A stretch of 64,000 bases of DNA from Deinandra increscens subsp. villosa (GCA_039602395.1 JBCNJP010000012.1:25176396-25240395); one strand, 5' to 3'; counted from the first letter of the stretch, positions 45,835-58,187 are shown. Translations and numbers: made by a program. The notes: generated by a model not told the origin, from the letters alone.

Positions 45835-46916
45835 AACTAACTAAATACTGAAAGAAAATTAATGATAGGTTTGATTTGGATTAAACTAAATTGCAAGCAT
45901 ACAAAGCAATAAAAGGTAAACGAATTTGTAGACAATGATTCGAAAATGGACCATCCTTAGGGTTCAAGTCTTGTAACTAATCATGCAATCTAATTGTATA
46001 TTAGTGAATATCGAAGAGTTATACATAGACATAACCCACTAATTGTGATGAGATGAACTCTAATAAGCAAAGTAATCCGATCACACTACAAGGCAAGAAC
46101 TTAATCGCGACCAATGGTGTGAGCTAAGATGCTACTACCCTAGAATCAAATTCAAGTAATAATTCATTGTGCGGTGTGTTGACTAACAAATACTCAAACC
46201 TATTTCGTGATATAAACAATTGACCCAGTAAATGAACCACTCTTAATTCATAACAATACAACATTTAAATCATATGATTATTACAAGACAACATAATAGC
46301 ATAATTCAATTAAAGATTTGGTTACAAATACACATGAAAAAAATACGCAAACCCTAACCCTGGCCGAGATAATCTTGTAAAGATTAGTCTCGTATCATAT
46401 TCTTGATTATCGATTCAATCTTCATTTGCATTGTTGATTGGAAAGGATGATGAAACCAGATGTTTTCCTCGCATTCTAGAGCTTCAATTTCGTCCCAAAA
46501 AAGGGTGTAAAAAATCTCCTTTCGTAACCCTAAGTTTAGAACGAAACTTACATCGATCGCTTTAGTTACATTTGTTGGGTTTGTAAATGAATTTGTTGAA
46601 GCAATTAAAAAATATAAAAATAATAATTTCCGAAACAAGTTTGAACCTGATCCTAACCATTTTCGATAAGGTTTGGGTTTTTCTTTCACAAAAACCAGTC
46701 TATAAACTGAACGCTTTTCACCTGGAACCGAGATACGTTTCTGTATTTTCTAAAAAAATACAGTTTATGAACCAATTTTGAACACAGTTAACCAAACTTG
46801 TTCGGTTCACTCATAATTAAAGGTGATCAAACTTTTAGTTAAGCAATAAAATTTGAGTCAAAGATATATAAAAAGATGCCTAACATTAAGTAAATTATTT
46901 TTGTAGCATCTTTTGA

Positions 46917-46974
<58 letters not shown>

Positions 46975-49133
46975 TATTATTATCATAATAAGCATATAAA
47001 TTTGTGGAGCTATGATTTTGACAACATAAGATGCAATATATCATTTGTTACTTGCGTCTAAATAACTATTACTTATCATCTCCATTCTTTTACATCTTTG
47101 ACGTGATGTTTAATGTTTTTCTTATCGATATTGATCCGTTTTTCACATTAATATTTTGCATTTCATGTTGTAAATGTAAAATCTAGTCAAAATGACGAAA
47201 ATAACCTCTAAATAAAAGCATGTGTTTGTTATATATGGTGACATGATAGACCTCCACTATATATGTGACCAACTGACCATGTCCACACAATTAGAAACGC
47301 GTATCGAATGTGAAAAAGAATAATAAATTAGTCTTGGAAAATGCCCATTTGGAATTTGGGACCATTTAAAGACTTCCAAAGTGTATACCCCCCTAAAGAC
47401 AAACATCAATAACTACTTTTAATTCAATGAAAAGAAGAATTGCTCATTAAAAATAAATGAAAATGATAAAGATGTTTCCTTTTAATATATTATAATATAA
47501 TAACTTTTCAGTTGATATTTATGAAAATTTCACTTTAATAATTGAACATAGAAATATGTCCTTCTATTTAGGCGGTGTAAGTGTAATTGGGTGTGTCGGT
47601 CAACGATCCAAATTTATCGTTAAAAAAAGTGTAATGACTCGGTGAGAGGGGTGGCGTGAACCAACAGAACATCGTTAATGAAATCGAAATGAAACATGAT
47701 GTTAGAGGCGGCGTGCCGCGTGTGGCGTCACCGTAAGGGTGGTTATGAACATGGAATGGGGGACTTGATATTTATTCCACATCATTTCACAAGTACAACG
47801 TTTTTTAATTTATTTTCATAAATCACTTATAGACTAATAAATAAAATTATACAAAACATAAAAGTTAACAACCTTTTTGGATTATATGTAAACATTTTGG
47901 TATGAATTTAACATATAACTAGGTAAAAGAACATTTTAGAACCAATTGATTTTTAAAACTTTTAAGAAACCATTATAAACCACTAATTATCATAAGAAAA
48001 TCCTCAAATCCTCCTCCTCACTCCATTCTCTCCATGAATTTGAGTGGCCCTCTGAAAATGAGTGGCTTAAAATGGTTATTAAAAATTCTTAAAATCAATT
48101 GGTTCTTAAATGAACCTAAACTCATATAACTAATAGCAAATACCTAAATTATCAAATCTTGTATTTAAATATCAGAATTTATGAGTTCCTAAACTTTTCA
48201 TCCCTTTACTACGTCTAATTGATACGGTTTTAAAGTTGGTTGTTTGTATTGAGTTAACGAAAGTTAAAACCAGGATCGAGTTTAAATCCGGTTTCTAAAG
48301 AAAAAACCATAACAGGTTATATAAAACAAGTTTACAATATTATATAGTTAATGGTCTATCTAAGCCGGTTTCAAATTAATAGTTCAGATTAGATTCAAAG
48401 CGATTTCTAGATCAGTTTTGGATCTGGGTTAATTGTACAACTTTAAGCGTGGAAGGGGTGGTCTCGGGTAAGGGCATAAGGTAGTTTTTGTATTTCACTC
48501 CTTACGTTTAGGATAGTCTAAAAATAGTTGAGAGTAAAAATGACACGACATCTGATACGGATCCAGATGGTCCGTATCCGGAGCCCGACCCACAAGCCTT
48601 TAAGGGGATTCGAAACCCGGTCTAATTGGGTTTCTTGTTCTCTACTCTATCTTTTATCTTATTTTAGTAGTTTATTATTATTTTATAGTTTTCTAGTTTA
48701 AGTGTGATTCTTTATCTATTTAAACATTTTTGTATCTCATAATTTAGGGAGTTGATTATTGAATAAAGAAAAGTATTTTCTTGTTAAACAGGTTTTGTTC
48801 ATCGATAGTTCCGGTTGGCCGGATATCACACCGTCGTCGGCGACTTGGTTGGCCAAGCGTCTTCGTCGCTAGGTTTAGCCTAGGTTATCTTCACCCACTT
48901 ATACGAATCTGTATCAACATCTTTTTTGTTAGGTAATTAGTAGGATAGTTATATAGTTGTAAGTCTGAGGCTTCAAAAGGGTTCCACTCCTAAGTCTCAA
49001 ACTAAGGGATTTTAGTTTAGCATGGCTAGACCAACTTAAAAACAAAACATTGTTATTCTATTCATTAAAACTTGTTTATTAAACATTTCACCCTTATTTT
49101 ATTTTTAGAGTAGTAAAAATTATACCTTAACAT
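45835..49133. other. Intergenic, no gene recognised
   Basis: AT-rich DNA with small frames only. The stretch at 48540-48920 (TATTTAAACA, AATAAAG, GC-rich end) looks LTR-like but no ends were found. Confidence 0.45.
46918..46983. repeat. ATT microsatellite
   Basis: About 20 ATT repeats. Confidence 0.9.
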
Positions 49134-49633
49134 NNNNNNNNNNNNNNNNNNNNNNNNNNNNNNNNNNNNNNNNNNNNNNNNNNNNNNNNNNNNNNNNNNN
49201 NNNNNNNNNNNNNNNNNNNNNNNNNNNNNNNNNNNNNNNNNNNNNNNNNNNNNNNNNNNNNNNNNNNNNNNNNNNNNNNNNNNNNNNNNNNNNNNNNNNN
49301 NNNNNNNNNNNNNNNNNNNNNNNNNNNNNNNNNNNNNNNNNNNNNNNNNNNNNNNNNNNNNNNNNNNNNNNNNNNNNNNNNNNNNNNNNNNNNNNNNNNN
49401 NNNNNNNNNNNNNNNNNNNNNNNNNNNNNNNNNNNNNNNNNNNNNNNNNNNNNNNNNNNNNNNNNNNNNNNNNNNNNNNNNNNNNNNNNNNNNNNNNNNN
49501 NNNNNNNNNNNNNNNNNNNNNNNNNNNNNNNNNNNNNNNNNNNNNNNNNNNNNNNNNNNNNNNNNNNNNNNNNNNNNNNNNNNNNNNNNNNNNNNNNNNN
49601 NNNNNNNNNNNNNNNNNNNNNNNNNNNNNNNNN
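49134..49633. other. Assembly gap (500 N)
   Basis: Exactly 500 N; the RING E3 gene ends only six bases to its right, so its 3' UTR is lost. Confidence 0.99.
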
Positions 49634-49638
49634 CAGGC

Positions 49639-52600
49639 TTAATCCACCTCCTTTTGACATATAGGGCAATTCTGGGATAAAAATTTAAAAACTTCCATTA
49701 GATTCAAACATGAATAAGCTTATTACAACTCTGCCATCAACATCATCAGCAAGTTTTAAAAACTTTTACCTTCCTGAGCTTCAACCAATCAGCAATGCAT
49801 GTTGAATGATAGAAGTGTGAACAAGGCAAAGTGATCAACTGACTACGAGATTTGAACTCCATTTGACATATTATAATACATCTAAAATTAAACAGCACAT
49901 ATTGTGATACTAATCAGAGTCTTAATATAAAAGTAAGTAGCAAGATGAATACAAGTTTAAGGAATTGTTCTTACTTCTCCTTTTTCTTTTTCTTTTTCTT
50001 TTTGTTCCAGCTTGAGAATAATCCAGACTTGTACTTGGAAGTTGGTAACTTGGAAATGAAAGATTCAGACACTCCTCGGTTTTCAACGCCAACGGATTCA
50101 GATAATTCCACTAATTCCTACAAAAGGAACCCGTGAACACCCATTTTAGTTATACGGGTCGTATTCATGTCAACCCGGTGGGTTGACCCGTGTAACTCAC
50201 TTACTTTTTATTTTTAAATTAATATTATAATTTTTATCGAAGTTTAAAATTTAAAAGAGAAATTAACGTAACAATTTATAACTAGAATATAATTGCTCTA
50301 TATTTATTTATGTTTTTTGTTGTAAACTTTTGATTTAAAACATTAAGATGTTAAAAAAAATAAAAGATAAATACAAATATTCAAGTTAAAGAGGTCGTGT
50401 TCGAATAATCTTTGATATTCTTAATTATCATGTTTGGCTTCATATATGTGACATGATTTTCGGGTTCGTGTCGTGTTGACCCAACAAACCGCAAACACAA
50501 CCCCTCTAACACCCTTTGGCTTTGATTCAAGATTAGTTGGGTCAGGGGTCACATCATGGCCTATTTAGCTAATTGGTCACAAGATGGTCCATTAGTTCGG
50601 TCATGGGTAATATCATTGAACTATCTGTCCATCTATTTAGATTAGGTGGGTGATAGTCCGATCAAGATTCCTGAAATAGAAAATGAGTCACATTAGATCA
50701 TGAGCTAAAGCGTACCTCATATTGCATATTATCCGGGTCAATGGAGTCCTGAATCGAGTTTGAGCTTGACGCGCGAACCTACTCATCAAACATTGCTTTA
50801 GTATCATAAATAATGGGTTAGTTAATTATTAACCTGAAATCAAAATATAAATACCCTTGAAGGAGTTGGTATAGGACTTCCTGCGTTACCTGCACAAGAT
50901 TAAAATGGTGTTAGTTATTAACATGTTTACAAGATTTTCCATAACATATTATTCAAAAACTTGATTTAAAAAAAAAATTACATGCATTTTATGATTTTAT
51001 TAAAGATAATTAGCATAAAGTTTTGAGCAACCACTTGCCACTATGTTCTGATATAGAAAGATAATCAAATCCATCCCCTAATTCCTGCATGGATCTAGCC
51101 AAAGCTTCATCAATGTCTAACTGAGTCATGACACCACCACGCCTCGAAGATTCACCATCACTCGCTAAATGATGTCCCCGACTATTGTTTTCTTGGCCAA
51201 GTTCATCATACGGCTGATACATGCTCGTCTATGACACATTAACAAACACCCGCGAAAAATGCATGTTATTATCAACAATTATTTTACTTTATTTTTTTTT
51301 AAATTCTACATGATTTTATTGATTTAAGATTATCAGAACCCCCCTTAGATTTTGAAGCCTTTGTATGACAAGTAAAAGTAGACCTCTTATGGGCTATTTG
51401 GTTAAAAAGGGTTTTAAAATGTTGACTTATTATATCCCTCTAAAAACAAAAAGGCATTTGTCTCAATGGTATAAGATGATGATAGGGGAGACTTATTGAC
51501 CAAAAGATCACAAGTTCAATCTCTGGAGCCCTCAGATTTTACCATAGTGGACCTTCGTGTTGGGTTTGTGGAGGCTCGATTGGTTTGGGCCTAATCCGGT
51601 TTAGAAGACTTTCGGTGGCAGAATAATTAAATTGAAGACCCGGCCCGTTTTATTTAATTATAGCCCGTTAGTAGTTTTCTTGGGGATTAAGTTGTTAACC
51701 CTAATTGTATCTCTATATATAGTGGCTAGTACTTGTAATCCTGTATCACGAGAGGTGTGAGGCATAAAGCAATAAAAATCCTGGTTGCAGCCCGTGGACG
51801 TAGGTCACATCGACCGAACCACGTAAATCCTTGTGTGTTCTCGTGCTCGTTTATTTTTCTGCAGTGTTCGTTGATCGTGTGTGTTGCTTCCGCGTGCGTA
51901 TTACCTAACAAGTGGCATCAGAGCTAGGCTCGTTACACACGTAAACACACGTACATCGCAGAAGTCGATCTAGGGTTTCGGGTTTTGAGGACAGCCGCCT
52001 CACCGTATACCCAGCGATCACCGTTTATTTATTTGGTCGGTTCCTCGTTTGTTAATTGTCGTCCGATTGTTACTGTTAAAAAGAAAGAATTGTTTTTGTG
52101 TTGCTGTTACTCACAAGGGAGATTGTTGCCGCCACCACGATTGGTTAATTTTTTTTTTGTGGGTCTCATTCTCCCACGAGGAAAACGACAAGAAGCAGGA
52201 GCAACATGTGGACATTAATTACAAACAATTTGTAATTTTTTTGTGATTTTGTGGTGACTTCGCAGAGACATAAAAACGTGTAGTTCTTTTGGAGTTTTAG
52301 AGTGCACGCCGGACGAGGAGAGAATTAATAGTTTTATTAATTCCGTGGAAATACATTATTCGAGTTTAGATCGTGTTTTGACCAAGTGTTTAGCCAACAG
52401 TGTTTACAGTATCGTTTGTGAAGATCAAAGAAACGTGAATCAGGTGTTTTCTGTTTCGGTTGTTTCAGTTTTGTTCTTTGTTTATTTCGATTCAGTTTCT
52501 ATTAGCCGTGTTTGTGTTTAACATGGCAGAGGATGGGAAATTTTCAATCGATAAGTTTAACGGTACAGATTTTAGTTGGTGGAAGATGCAGATTGAAGCT

Positions 52601-54987
52601 GCATTGTGTCAGAAAGATCTTGATGTTGTGTTAACGGGGAAGAGACCAGAAAAGATGGAACCAGCCGAGTGGGAATTAAAAGACAAGAAAGCGAGGGCAG
52701 TTATCACGTTGTCATTGACTAGAAGTGTGGCATTTAACATCATGGAGGTGACCACTGCTAGTGGTATGATGTTGGCTCTTTCTAACATATACGAGAAGCC
52801 GTCGGCAGCAAATAAGGTCTTCTTAATTCGTGAGTTGGTTAACACAAGGATGAAAGAAGGCAGTTCAGTTACCGAGCATATTAATCTGTTGAATTCGATC
52901 TTAGCCAGACTCGTGTCCGTGGGCATTAAGTTCGATGATGAAGTTCAAGCTTTGCTACTGCTATCGTCATTGCCTGACAGTTGGTCTGGAACGGTTACAG
53001 CGGTTACTAGTTCTTCAGGAACCGATAAATTCACTTTTGAGAAGATTCGTGATCTCATTCTGGGCGAGGATGTCAGAAGAAAGAGTTCTGGGGAATCATC
53101 AAGTGGGTTGTTAAATGTCAGTAGAGGCAGGAAAAATAGCAGAGGTGGTGGGAGCAGGAACAGACAGAGGAGTCAGTCAAAGACTCGGGATCACTCTGGG
53201 GTAACATGTTGGAACTGCAAGGAGGTGGGGCATTTTAGGAATCAATGTCCAAATGAAAAGAAACAAGCAAACTATGCAGGAAACTACACTGATGAAGAAG
53301 ATGATGCTTTGGTTTGTAGTGTAGAGAGCATGGTGGATTCCTGGGTTATGGATTCTGGTGCTTCATTCCACGCTACCCACAGCGGTGAAGCATTACAAAA
53401 TCTAAAAGATGGTGATTTTGGAAAGGTAAGGCTAGCGAACGATGAGGTTCTTGACGTGACGGGCATGGGTGACATAGATCTAAAAACTTCAGCCGGTTCA
53501 TGGACCTTGAAGGATGTCCGAGTTATTCCAGGTTTGAAGAAACGTTTGATTTCTGTTGGGCAGTTGGATGAACAGGGACATGAGGTTAAGTTCAGAAACG
53601 GACAGTGGAAAGTTGTTAAGGGGAATCTAGTTATTGCTCGAGGAAAGAAACAAGGTTCGTTGTATATGGTTAGCTTACCATCTGAGGGAGTGACCGTCCC
53701 AGATCAGAAGAAAAACAAAATCCGGTTCACAGAGTCTCGTGGGCAGAAGAAGGTTTGTTTTGCAGATGACAAACCCAGAGCCACATGTCAGATTCAGGTT
53801 GAACGTGCTAGGAAAGGTTCAGGAAAACGTGTCAAGGGTTTTCGTGGCAGTGGGAGCATTGGTAGTCAGCCAGCCAAAGCTTCAGCCAGAGTTACTAGAC
53901 AGTGGGTTGCGAGAACCAGTACTCCAGCTGTTAAAGTCTCTCCAGAGGATTATCTGCTTTATTCGGAGAGTGTTTATTCTCATGGTGTTCCAGGATCCGG
54001 CAGTGCGTGTCAGTGGGAGCCGGTAGGGACGGAGAATGAGTCAGGGGCATATTTCGCCATGACTGATGTGTTGGAGCTCGGTGGAGCTTCAACGGGCCTT
54101 TCAGTTGACTGATGAAAAGGCCGATGCAACCAGGATAGTTGATAAGGATTACTAGACGTACAGGTATTCACAGTGGACGGCAGTTGAAGATGATCAAGCC
54201 TCCAAGTGGGAGATTGTTGGGTTTGTGGAGGCTCGATTGGTTTGGGCCTAATCCGGTTTAGAAGACTTTCGGTGGCAGAATAATTAAATTGAAGACCCGG
54301 CCCGTTTTATTTAATTATAGCCCGTTAGTAGTTTTCTTGGGGATTAAGTTGTTAACCCTAATTGTATCTCTATATATAGTGGCTAGTACTTGTAATCCTG
54401 TATCACGAGAGGTGTGAGGCATAAAGCAATAAAAATCCTGGTTGCAGCCCGTGGACGTAGGTCACATCGACCGAACCACGTAAATCCTTGTGTGTTCTCG
54501 TGCTCGTTTATTTTTCTGCAGTGTTCGTTGATCGTGTGTGTTGCTTCCGCGTGCGTATTACCTAACACTTCGGACATTGGATTTTCCTAGGGATGGGCTC
54601 AATTGATGTGTTTGGGCTACCCAACACACAAGAAAGTATTGCTATACCTTCGGGCTCTCCCGAGTGTGGGCCCTTTCGCCAGTAACAGGGCGTTAATCGT
54701 TGCCGTCCATAATATTAAATCCCTCTAAAATTGTAGTCGCTAAAAAGTTTAGAAGTTTCTTTATAACTTGGTCTATGGAAAATAATTGGACCCCGTCTAG
54801 AACATAAGCACTATACGATCACCTGTTTTAGGACCCTAAAAACAGTCCTGAAGATTACCTGCTGCAGGAGCATCTGTTGATAAAAGTCAGCATCACCATT
54901 TGGAAAAAGTTCTATTAAATTATCAGAAAATTCATCTGGTAGTCCCAAACCCAAACAATACTCACGGATTTGATCTTTTTCACTCAT
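49639..54987 (-). CDS. BIG BROTHER-like RING-H2 E3 ubiquitin ligase
   Basis: Six exons on the minus strand with GT/AG borders and a joined frame of 639 bases (212 aa): 54859-54987, 51042-51228, 50855-50889, 49975-50117, 49770-49881, 49639-49671. Exon 2 has the family's LDIDEALARSMQEL block; exon 4 has ELVELSESVGVENRGVSESF and LPTSKYKSG, matching plant BIG BROTHER proteins, which limit organ growth by ubiquitinating targets. The C-terminal RING-H2 reads C-I-I-I-C, then LPCSHFYHSTC, then NCPICQKEVD. The first cysteine pair is C-x3-C, whereas RING needs C-x2-C, and eight lysines in nine residues precede it, from a CTTTTT repeat. Start: first ATG in frame (MSEKDQIREY). Intron 1 (3.6 kb) carries a Copia element. 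Whether the altered RING still binds zinc is unknown. Confidence 0.85.
49976..50007. repeat. CTTTTT hexanucleotide repeat inside an exon
   Basis: About four CTTTTT repeats; on the minus strand they encode the lysine tract of the RING E3 just before its zinc region. Confidence 0.85.
51558..51910 (+). repeat. 5' LTR of the gag-protease element
   Basis: 353 bp, TGTTGGGTTTGTGG to TTACCTAACA; TATA box TATATATA at 51714-51721. Confidence 0.95.
51714..51721 (+). promoter_or_regulatory. TATA box in 5' LTR
   Basis: TATATATA, 157 bases into the LTR, with an AATAAAAA signal about 65 bases downstream, as expected for U3 and R. Confidence 0.6.
51913..51926 (+). promoter_or_regulatory. Primer-binding site of the gag-protease element
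   Basis: TGGCATCAGAGCTA, two bases after the LTR; one base differs from the usual TGGTATCAGAGC complement of initiator tRNA-Met. Confidence 0.8.
52523..54112 (+). CDS. Copia gag-protease protein with novel C-terminal region
   Basis: 529 codons from the ATG at 52523 (MAEDGKFSIDKFNG); an upstream in-frame ATG at 52460 would add a hydrophobic 21-residue start atypical for gag. Gag of UBN2 type spans residues 1-190, then a basic R/G/S-rich stretch, a CCHC knuckle (C229-x2-C-x4-H-x4-C242) and an aspartic protease (Asp277-Ser-Gly, then VRVIPGLKKRLISVGQLDEQG). After about residue 385 comes a basic, then Ser/Pro-rich tail (KIRFTESRGQKKVCFADD...) that is not integrase or polymerase and ends in a stop 102 bases before the 3' LTR. 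Gag and protease would form particles; polymerase and integrase must come from a partner element. Confidence 0.92.
   Translation: MAEDGKFSIDKFNGTDFSWWKMQIEAALCQKDLDVVLTGKRPEKMEPAEWELKDKKARAVITLSLTRSVAFNIMEVTTASGMMLALSNIYEKPSAANKVFLIRELVNTRMKEGSSVTEHINLLNSILARLVSVGIKFDDEVQALLLLSSLPDSWSGTVTAVTSSSGTDKFTFEKIRDLILGEDVRRKSSGESSSGLLNVSRGRKNSRGGGSRNRQRSQSKTRDHSGVTCWNCKEVGHFRNQCPNEKKQANYAGNYTDEEDDALVCSVESMVDSWVMDSGASFHATHSGEALQNLKDGDFGKVRLANDEVLDVTGMGDIDLKTSAGSWTLKDVRVIPGLKKRLISVGQLDEQGHEVKFRNGQWKVVKGNLVIARGKKQGSLYMVSLPSEGVTVPDQKKNKIRFTESRGQKKVCFADDKPRATCQIQVERARKGSGKRVKGFRGSGSIGSQPAKASARVTRQWVARTSTPAVKVSPEDYLLYSESVYSHGVPGSGSACQWEPVGTENESGAYFAMTDVLELGGASTGLSVD
54215..54567 (+). repeat. 3' LTR of the gag-protease element
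   Basis: 353 bp, identical by eye to the 5' LTR. Confidence 0.95.
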
Positions 54988-55250
54988 GAATGCTGGTCAA
55001 AGGAATATAGTTTTTATTTATATATGAATTAGAAAGAAAACTGGTGAATGATTACCAGGAATAAAACTTATATATAAATGTAAAAAAGTTACAAATGTTA
55101 ATTACTCATGATTCATAATCAGATTCATACTTAAATTATTTATATATTACTTTGACATTTTATTTATGATTTATGATGATAATCAACAACATACTACTCA
55201 TAAATAGACGCATGCTTTCAGGGTTTCAATTCTCTTTTGTGGAAGATACC
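54988..55250. promoter_or_regulatory. Upstream region of the RING E3 gene
   Basis: AT-rich leader and probable promoter side of the E3 gene (minus strand). No single TATA box can be chosen among several TATATA words (55015-55150). Confidence 0.35.
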
Positions 55251-58140
55251 TGTGATGACCTCATTGAATTAACTCGTGAGTAGGCTCTCACAATGTTCAC
55301 CATAGAATGAGGACAGTTTTAGGGAGTACCAAGCCCATTAAGTTATTATTGTGTGTGTTTTGACTGACTTATCACTAAAATGAGTCTCTTATCTTAAAAA
55401 CTCAAATGTCATTAGCATAACGAATGTACATCTGGATTAAAATCATCATGTACAAGAAAACAAAAATCAATGGGTACAAAATCGCAAGCGCTCCGTTGGC
55501 GGTCATCAAACATTTAGAGTAAAATGTTGGTGGACAAAAATATGGGTGGTATGTAAACATCATCCTATTCGTAAACCAGACCTATAATTATTTTTTCTAA
55601 AAAAAGTTGTGATTTATACCCGTCGCGTGGCGCAACGGAGGACCCTCACACGCATCACGACACGCGACAATCCTTCAATGGATTGGGCTGGTTGTCTCGC
55701 TGTGCCACGCGACACCCGGGCAAGGCCTTGTCGGGACATGTGACTGCATGCATGTGACAGACGCGACTTTGCTTCATTTTTTGTAAATTTTGGTCATATC
55801 ATTCACCATTAAACCTTGATTTACACACGGTTTTCGATCCCTTTTAGCTCCAAATGAACGTAGACAACTCTTAGATGAAATTCCACCAATCAATTTTGAT
55901 TCTAACTGGTTTTGTTGCAGTTTGCCCAATTTTACCAAAACTTTGGCAATCAAATTCGGTAATCTGGACCCTCCATCACTATAAATTGACAACCGAATCA
56001 CAGCTTTGGACCCTTGCTTAACATTTCTCATCATTTAATTTCAAGGTTGGAACTTCAATTCGGATTCTTAGAAGTCAAATCTCTCTGCTTTGACTAGTCG
56101 AATTCAAGGCCTTCACCTCTTTGTTTCGGGAAACTTTTCTTCTATCATTCTCATTTTACTGAGCTCTTCAAAAGCCTTCTGTGCTTTTCTGCTTTTGAAG
56201 ACCGATTCAGAAAGTCAACTCTTTTGTTCTTAATGGTAAAACTAGACCTTTTCCATTAAACTTTACATAATATATTTCTAAGCTTCCTAATCTTTTAGTA
56301 AGGTTCTATAAGTTGTTTTAAAGACACCAAACATGATTCACAACATAAAATTTTGTATCTTTATCAAATATGCTACCTGTTTTCTTAAACTTAATCATCA
56401 TGAAAATCAATTTGAACATTTATATGTTCATTTTTAATCTTGACTTTTCATTTAAACTATATGTACATCTGCAATGTTGTTGGATTCTTAATGGTATTGC
56501 TCATATACATTATAAGCATAAACTTGTATTATTTAAGAAATTATTGTAAAGTTATGCAATTAGACCACACTTATACTATTGCTATTTTAATCTCCTAACC
56601 ATGCTTGCAAAAGCCGCTAAGTGCTCCCAAGTTGGTCCATTGGAGAGTTGTGAGTACTCGCCCAAGTCGAGGGAGCACTTGGGGAATATAGGGGAGTACT
56701 AGGCATAGGCAATGAGTACTCGGGGAGTACTCGGTCGCCTCGAACGAGTTTTACAACATTTCCTAAAACCTAAGACTTCTAGTCAATGTTTTAAAACCGG
56801 ATTTTTAAACCGGACCGGTCTTATCCAAAAAACGGTTCAACCGGTTGAACCGGGTTGACCCGGACGGTCGAACCGGATTGACTCCTTAAACCTGTAAATT
56901 TACAATATACATTTTATAAACTTTCAACCACTACAAATATAAAAAAAGAAACTTCAATAAATTCTAAAACAAATTACAATCATCCAAAATAACATCAATA
57001 CAAATTACAATACCCCAAGTTCGTCGTTTGTACCTGGTTAATAACTTCGATTTCTAACCGACTACTTCGAGAATCTCATTCAAGCTCGTTGAGTGTACCC
57101 CAAGTTCGTGGATAATTGGGTTTTTTGTAGCGCCTTTTTGGTTTCCAGTGGAACGTGAACCGTGAACGTAACCCTACTTTTTTGTAACGCCTTTCCTGCC
57201 TTTTCTTTAGATTAATTTAAAATAAAAAATTAAAGAAATTAAAAAAATAATAAAAAAAAAAACCAAACCCGGTTCAACCCGGTTCCGGGTCCGGGTTTTT
57301 ACCCGGTTGAACCGGAAAACCCGGCGGTTCACTTTCTGACCCAGTATAGCTAAAAACCGGTTATAATCGAACCGGAAGACCCACCGGTTCCCGGTTAAAC
57401 CGGTTGAACCGGCCGGGTCAATCCGGTTTTTAAAACATTGCTTCTAGTCATAGGTTAAATGTTTCAGTTATATTTTAAAAATGTCATGGTTGTCTATCTA
57501 GCTAAATTACCTTAGTGATAAAACTTAAACGTGACAAACATGTATTAACTGGAAGAGTGAAAACACCAGTAGCTAAGTTTTCTGTCTAGGATTGGCATCG
57601 CGTATAATTCAAAACCTATCGTTGGACTCGGATGCCTACCTGCGAATTTTTAGTGAGAGTGGCATAACCTATTGGGCCAAAACATGTCTAGCAAATTCTA
57701 AAGTGTTATTACTTTCAAAGGTTATCTTTTTAAAACTATTTTGTCATGTTAACAACTCTACTTGATTTCCTAAATAAGTCTACAACACATGTCCCCAAAT
57801 GCCTATGAACATAGAAACACCTAGTCACATTATCCTATTATTCACTTTAGACCAGTATATCCTTTTAGGGTAATCTTTCGTCTTTAACCGTTTTCAATTG
57901 CTTATGCGTGGATTCAATCTTCAAATCATGTAAGTATTCATAGCTCATTTCTCTTTAAATTTTTTGGGGTGCGATATGCATATCTATTCTAAAATCTCAA
58001 TCCATGCTTATATAAATCCATGTGATTCTATGATTTCTATGTGGGTGATTCTTGATATACTATAACATGTGTGTGTCGAAGTCTATGTTCACTGTTATGT
58101 GTTTGTGTCATATGGTGTTGAAAATGTCACAATGATCAAG
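55251..58140 (+). mobile_element. Probable Gypsy LTR remnant D
   Basis: TGTGATGACCTCATTG at 55251 resembles the starts of the other long LTRs here. A GC-rich island (55616-55750, GTCGCGTGGCGCAACGG) and a TATA box (ACTATAAATTG near 55980) follow in LTR order. No convincing right end, primer-binding site or duplication was found, and a hAT MITE interrupts it. Treated as a decayed solo LTR. Confidence 0.45.
56784..57440. mobile_element. 657-bp hAT-like MITE
   Basis: Inverted ends CAATGTTTTAAAACCGG and CCGGTTTTTAAAACATTG with a perfect 8-bp duplication CTTCTAGT (56776-56783 and 57441-57448). Both arms are packed with CCGGTT / AACCGG words. The centre is AT-rich and has no coding potential. Confidence 0.9.
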
Positions 58141-58187
58141 ATGTATATAGTAATGACGTTTTCTGTTCAAGGTGTGATAGATTAGGT

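Larger units (their letters stand above)
51558..54567 (+). mobile_element. Young gag-protease-only Copia element in intron 1 of the E3 gene
   Basis: A 3010-bp element with 353-bp LTRs (51558-51910 and 54215-54567) that read as identical throughout. It is flanked by perfect CTTCG duplications (51553-51557 and 54568-54572). It has a primer-binding site, a long leader, one open gag-protease frame, and a polypurine tract (CAAGTGGGAGAT) directly before the 3' LTR. No integrase, reverse transcriptase or RNase H. It is antisense to the host gene. Structure fits the TR-GAG class of non-autonomous retrotransposons with an added protease, moved in trans very recently. Confidence 0.95.
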
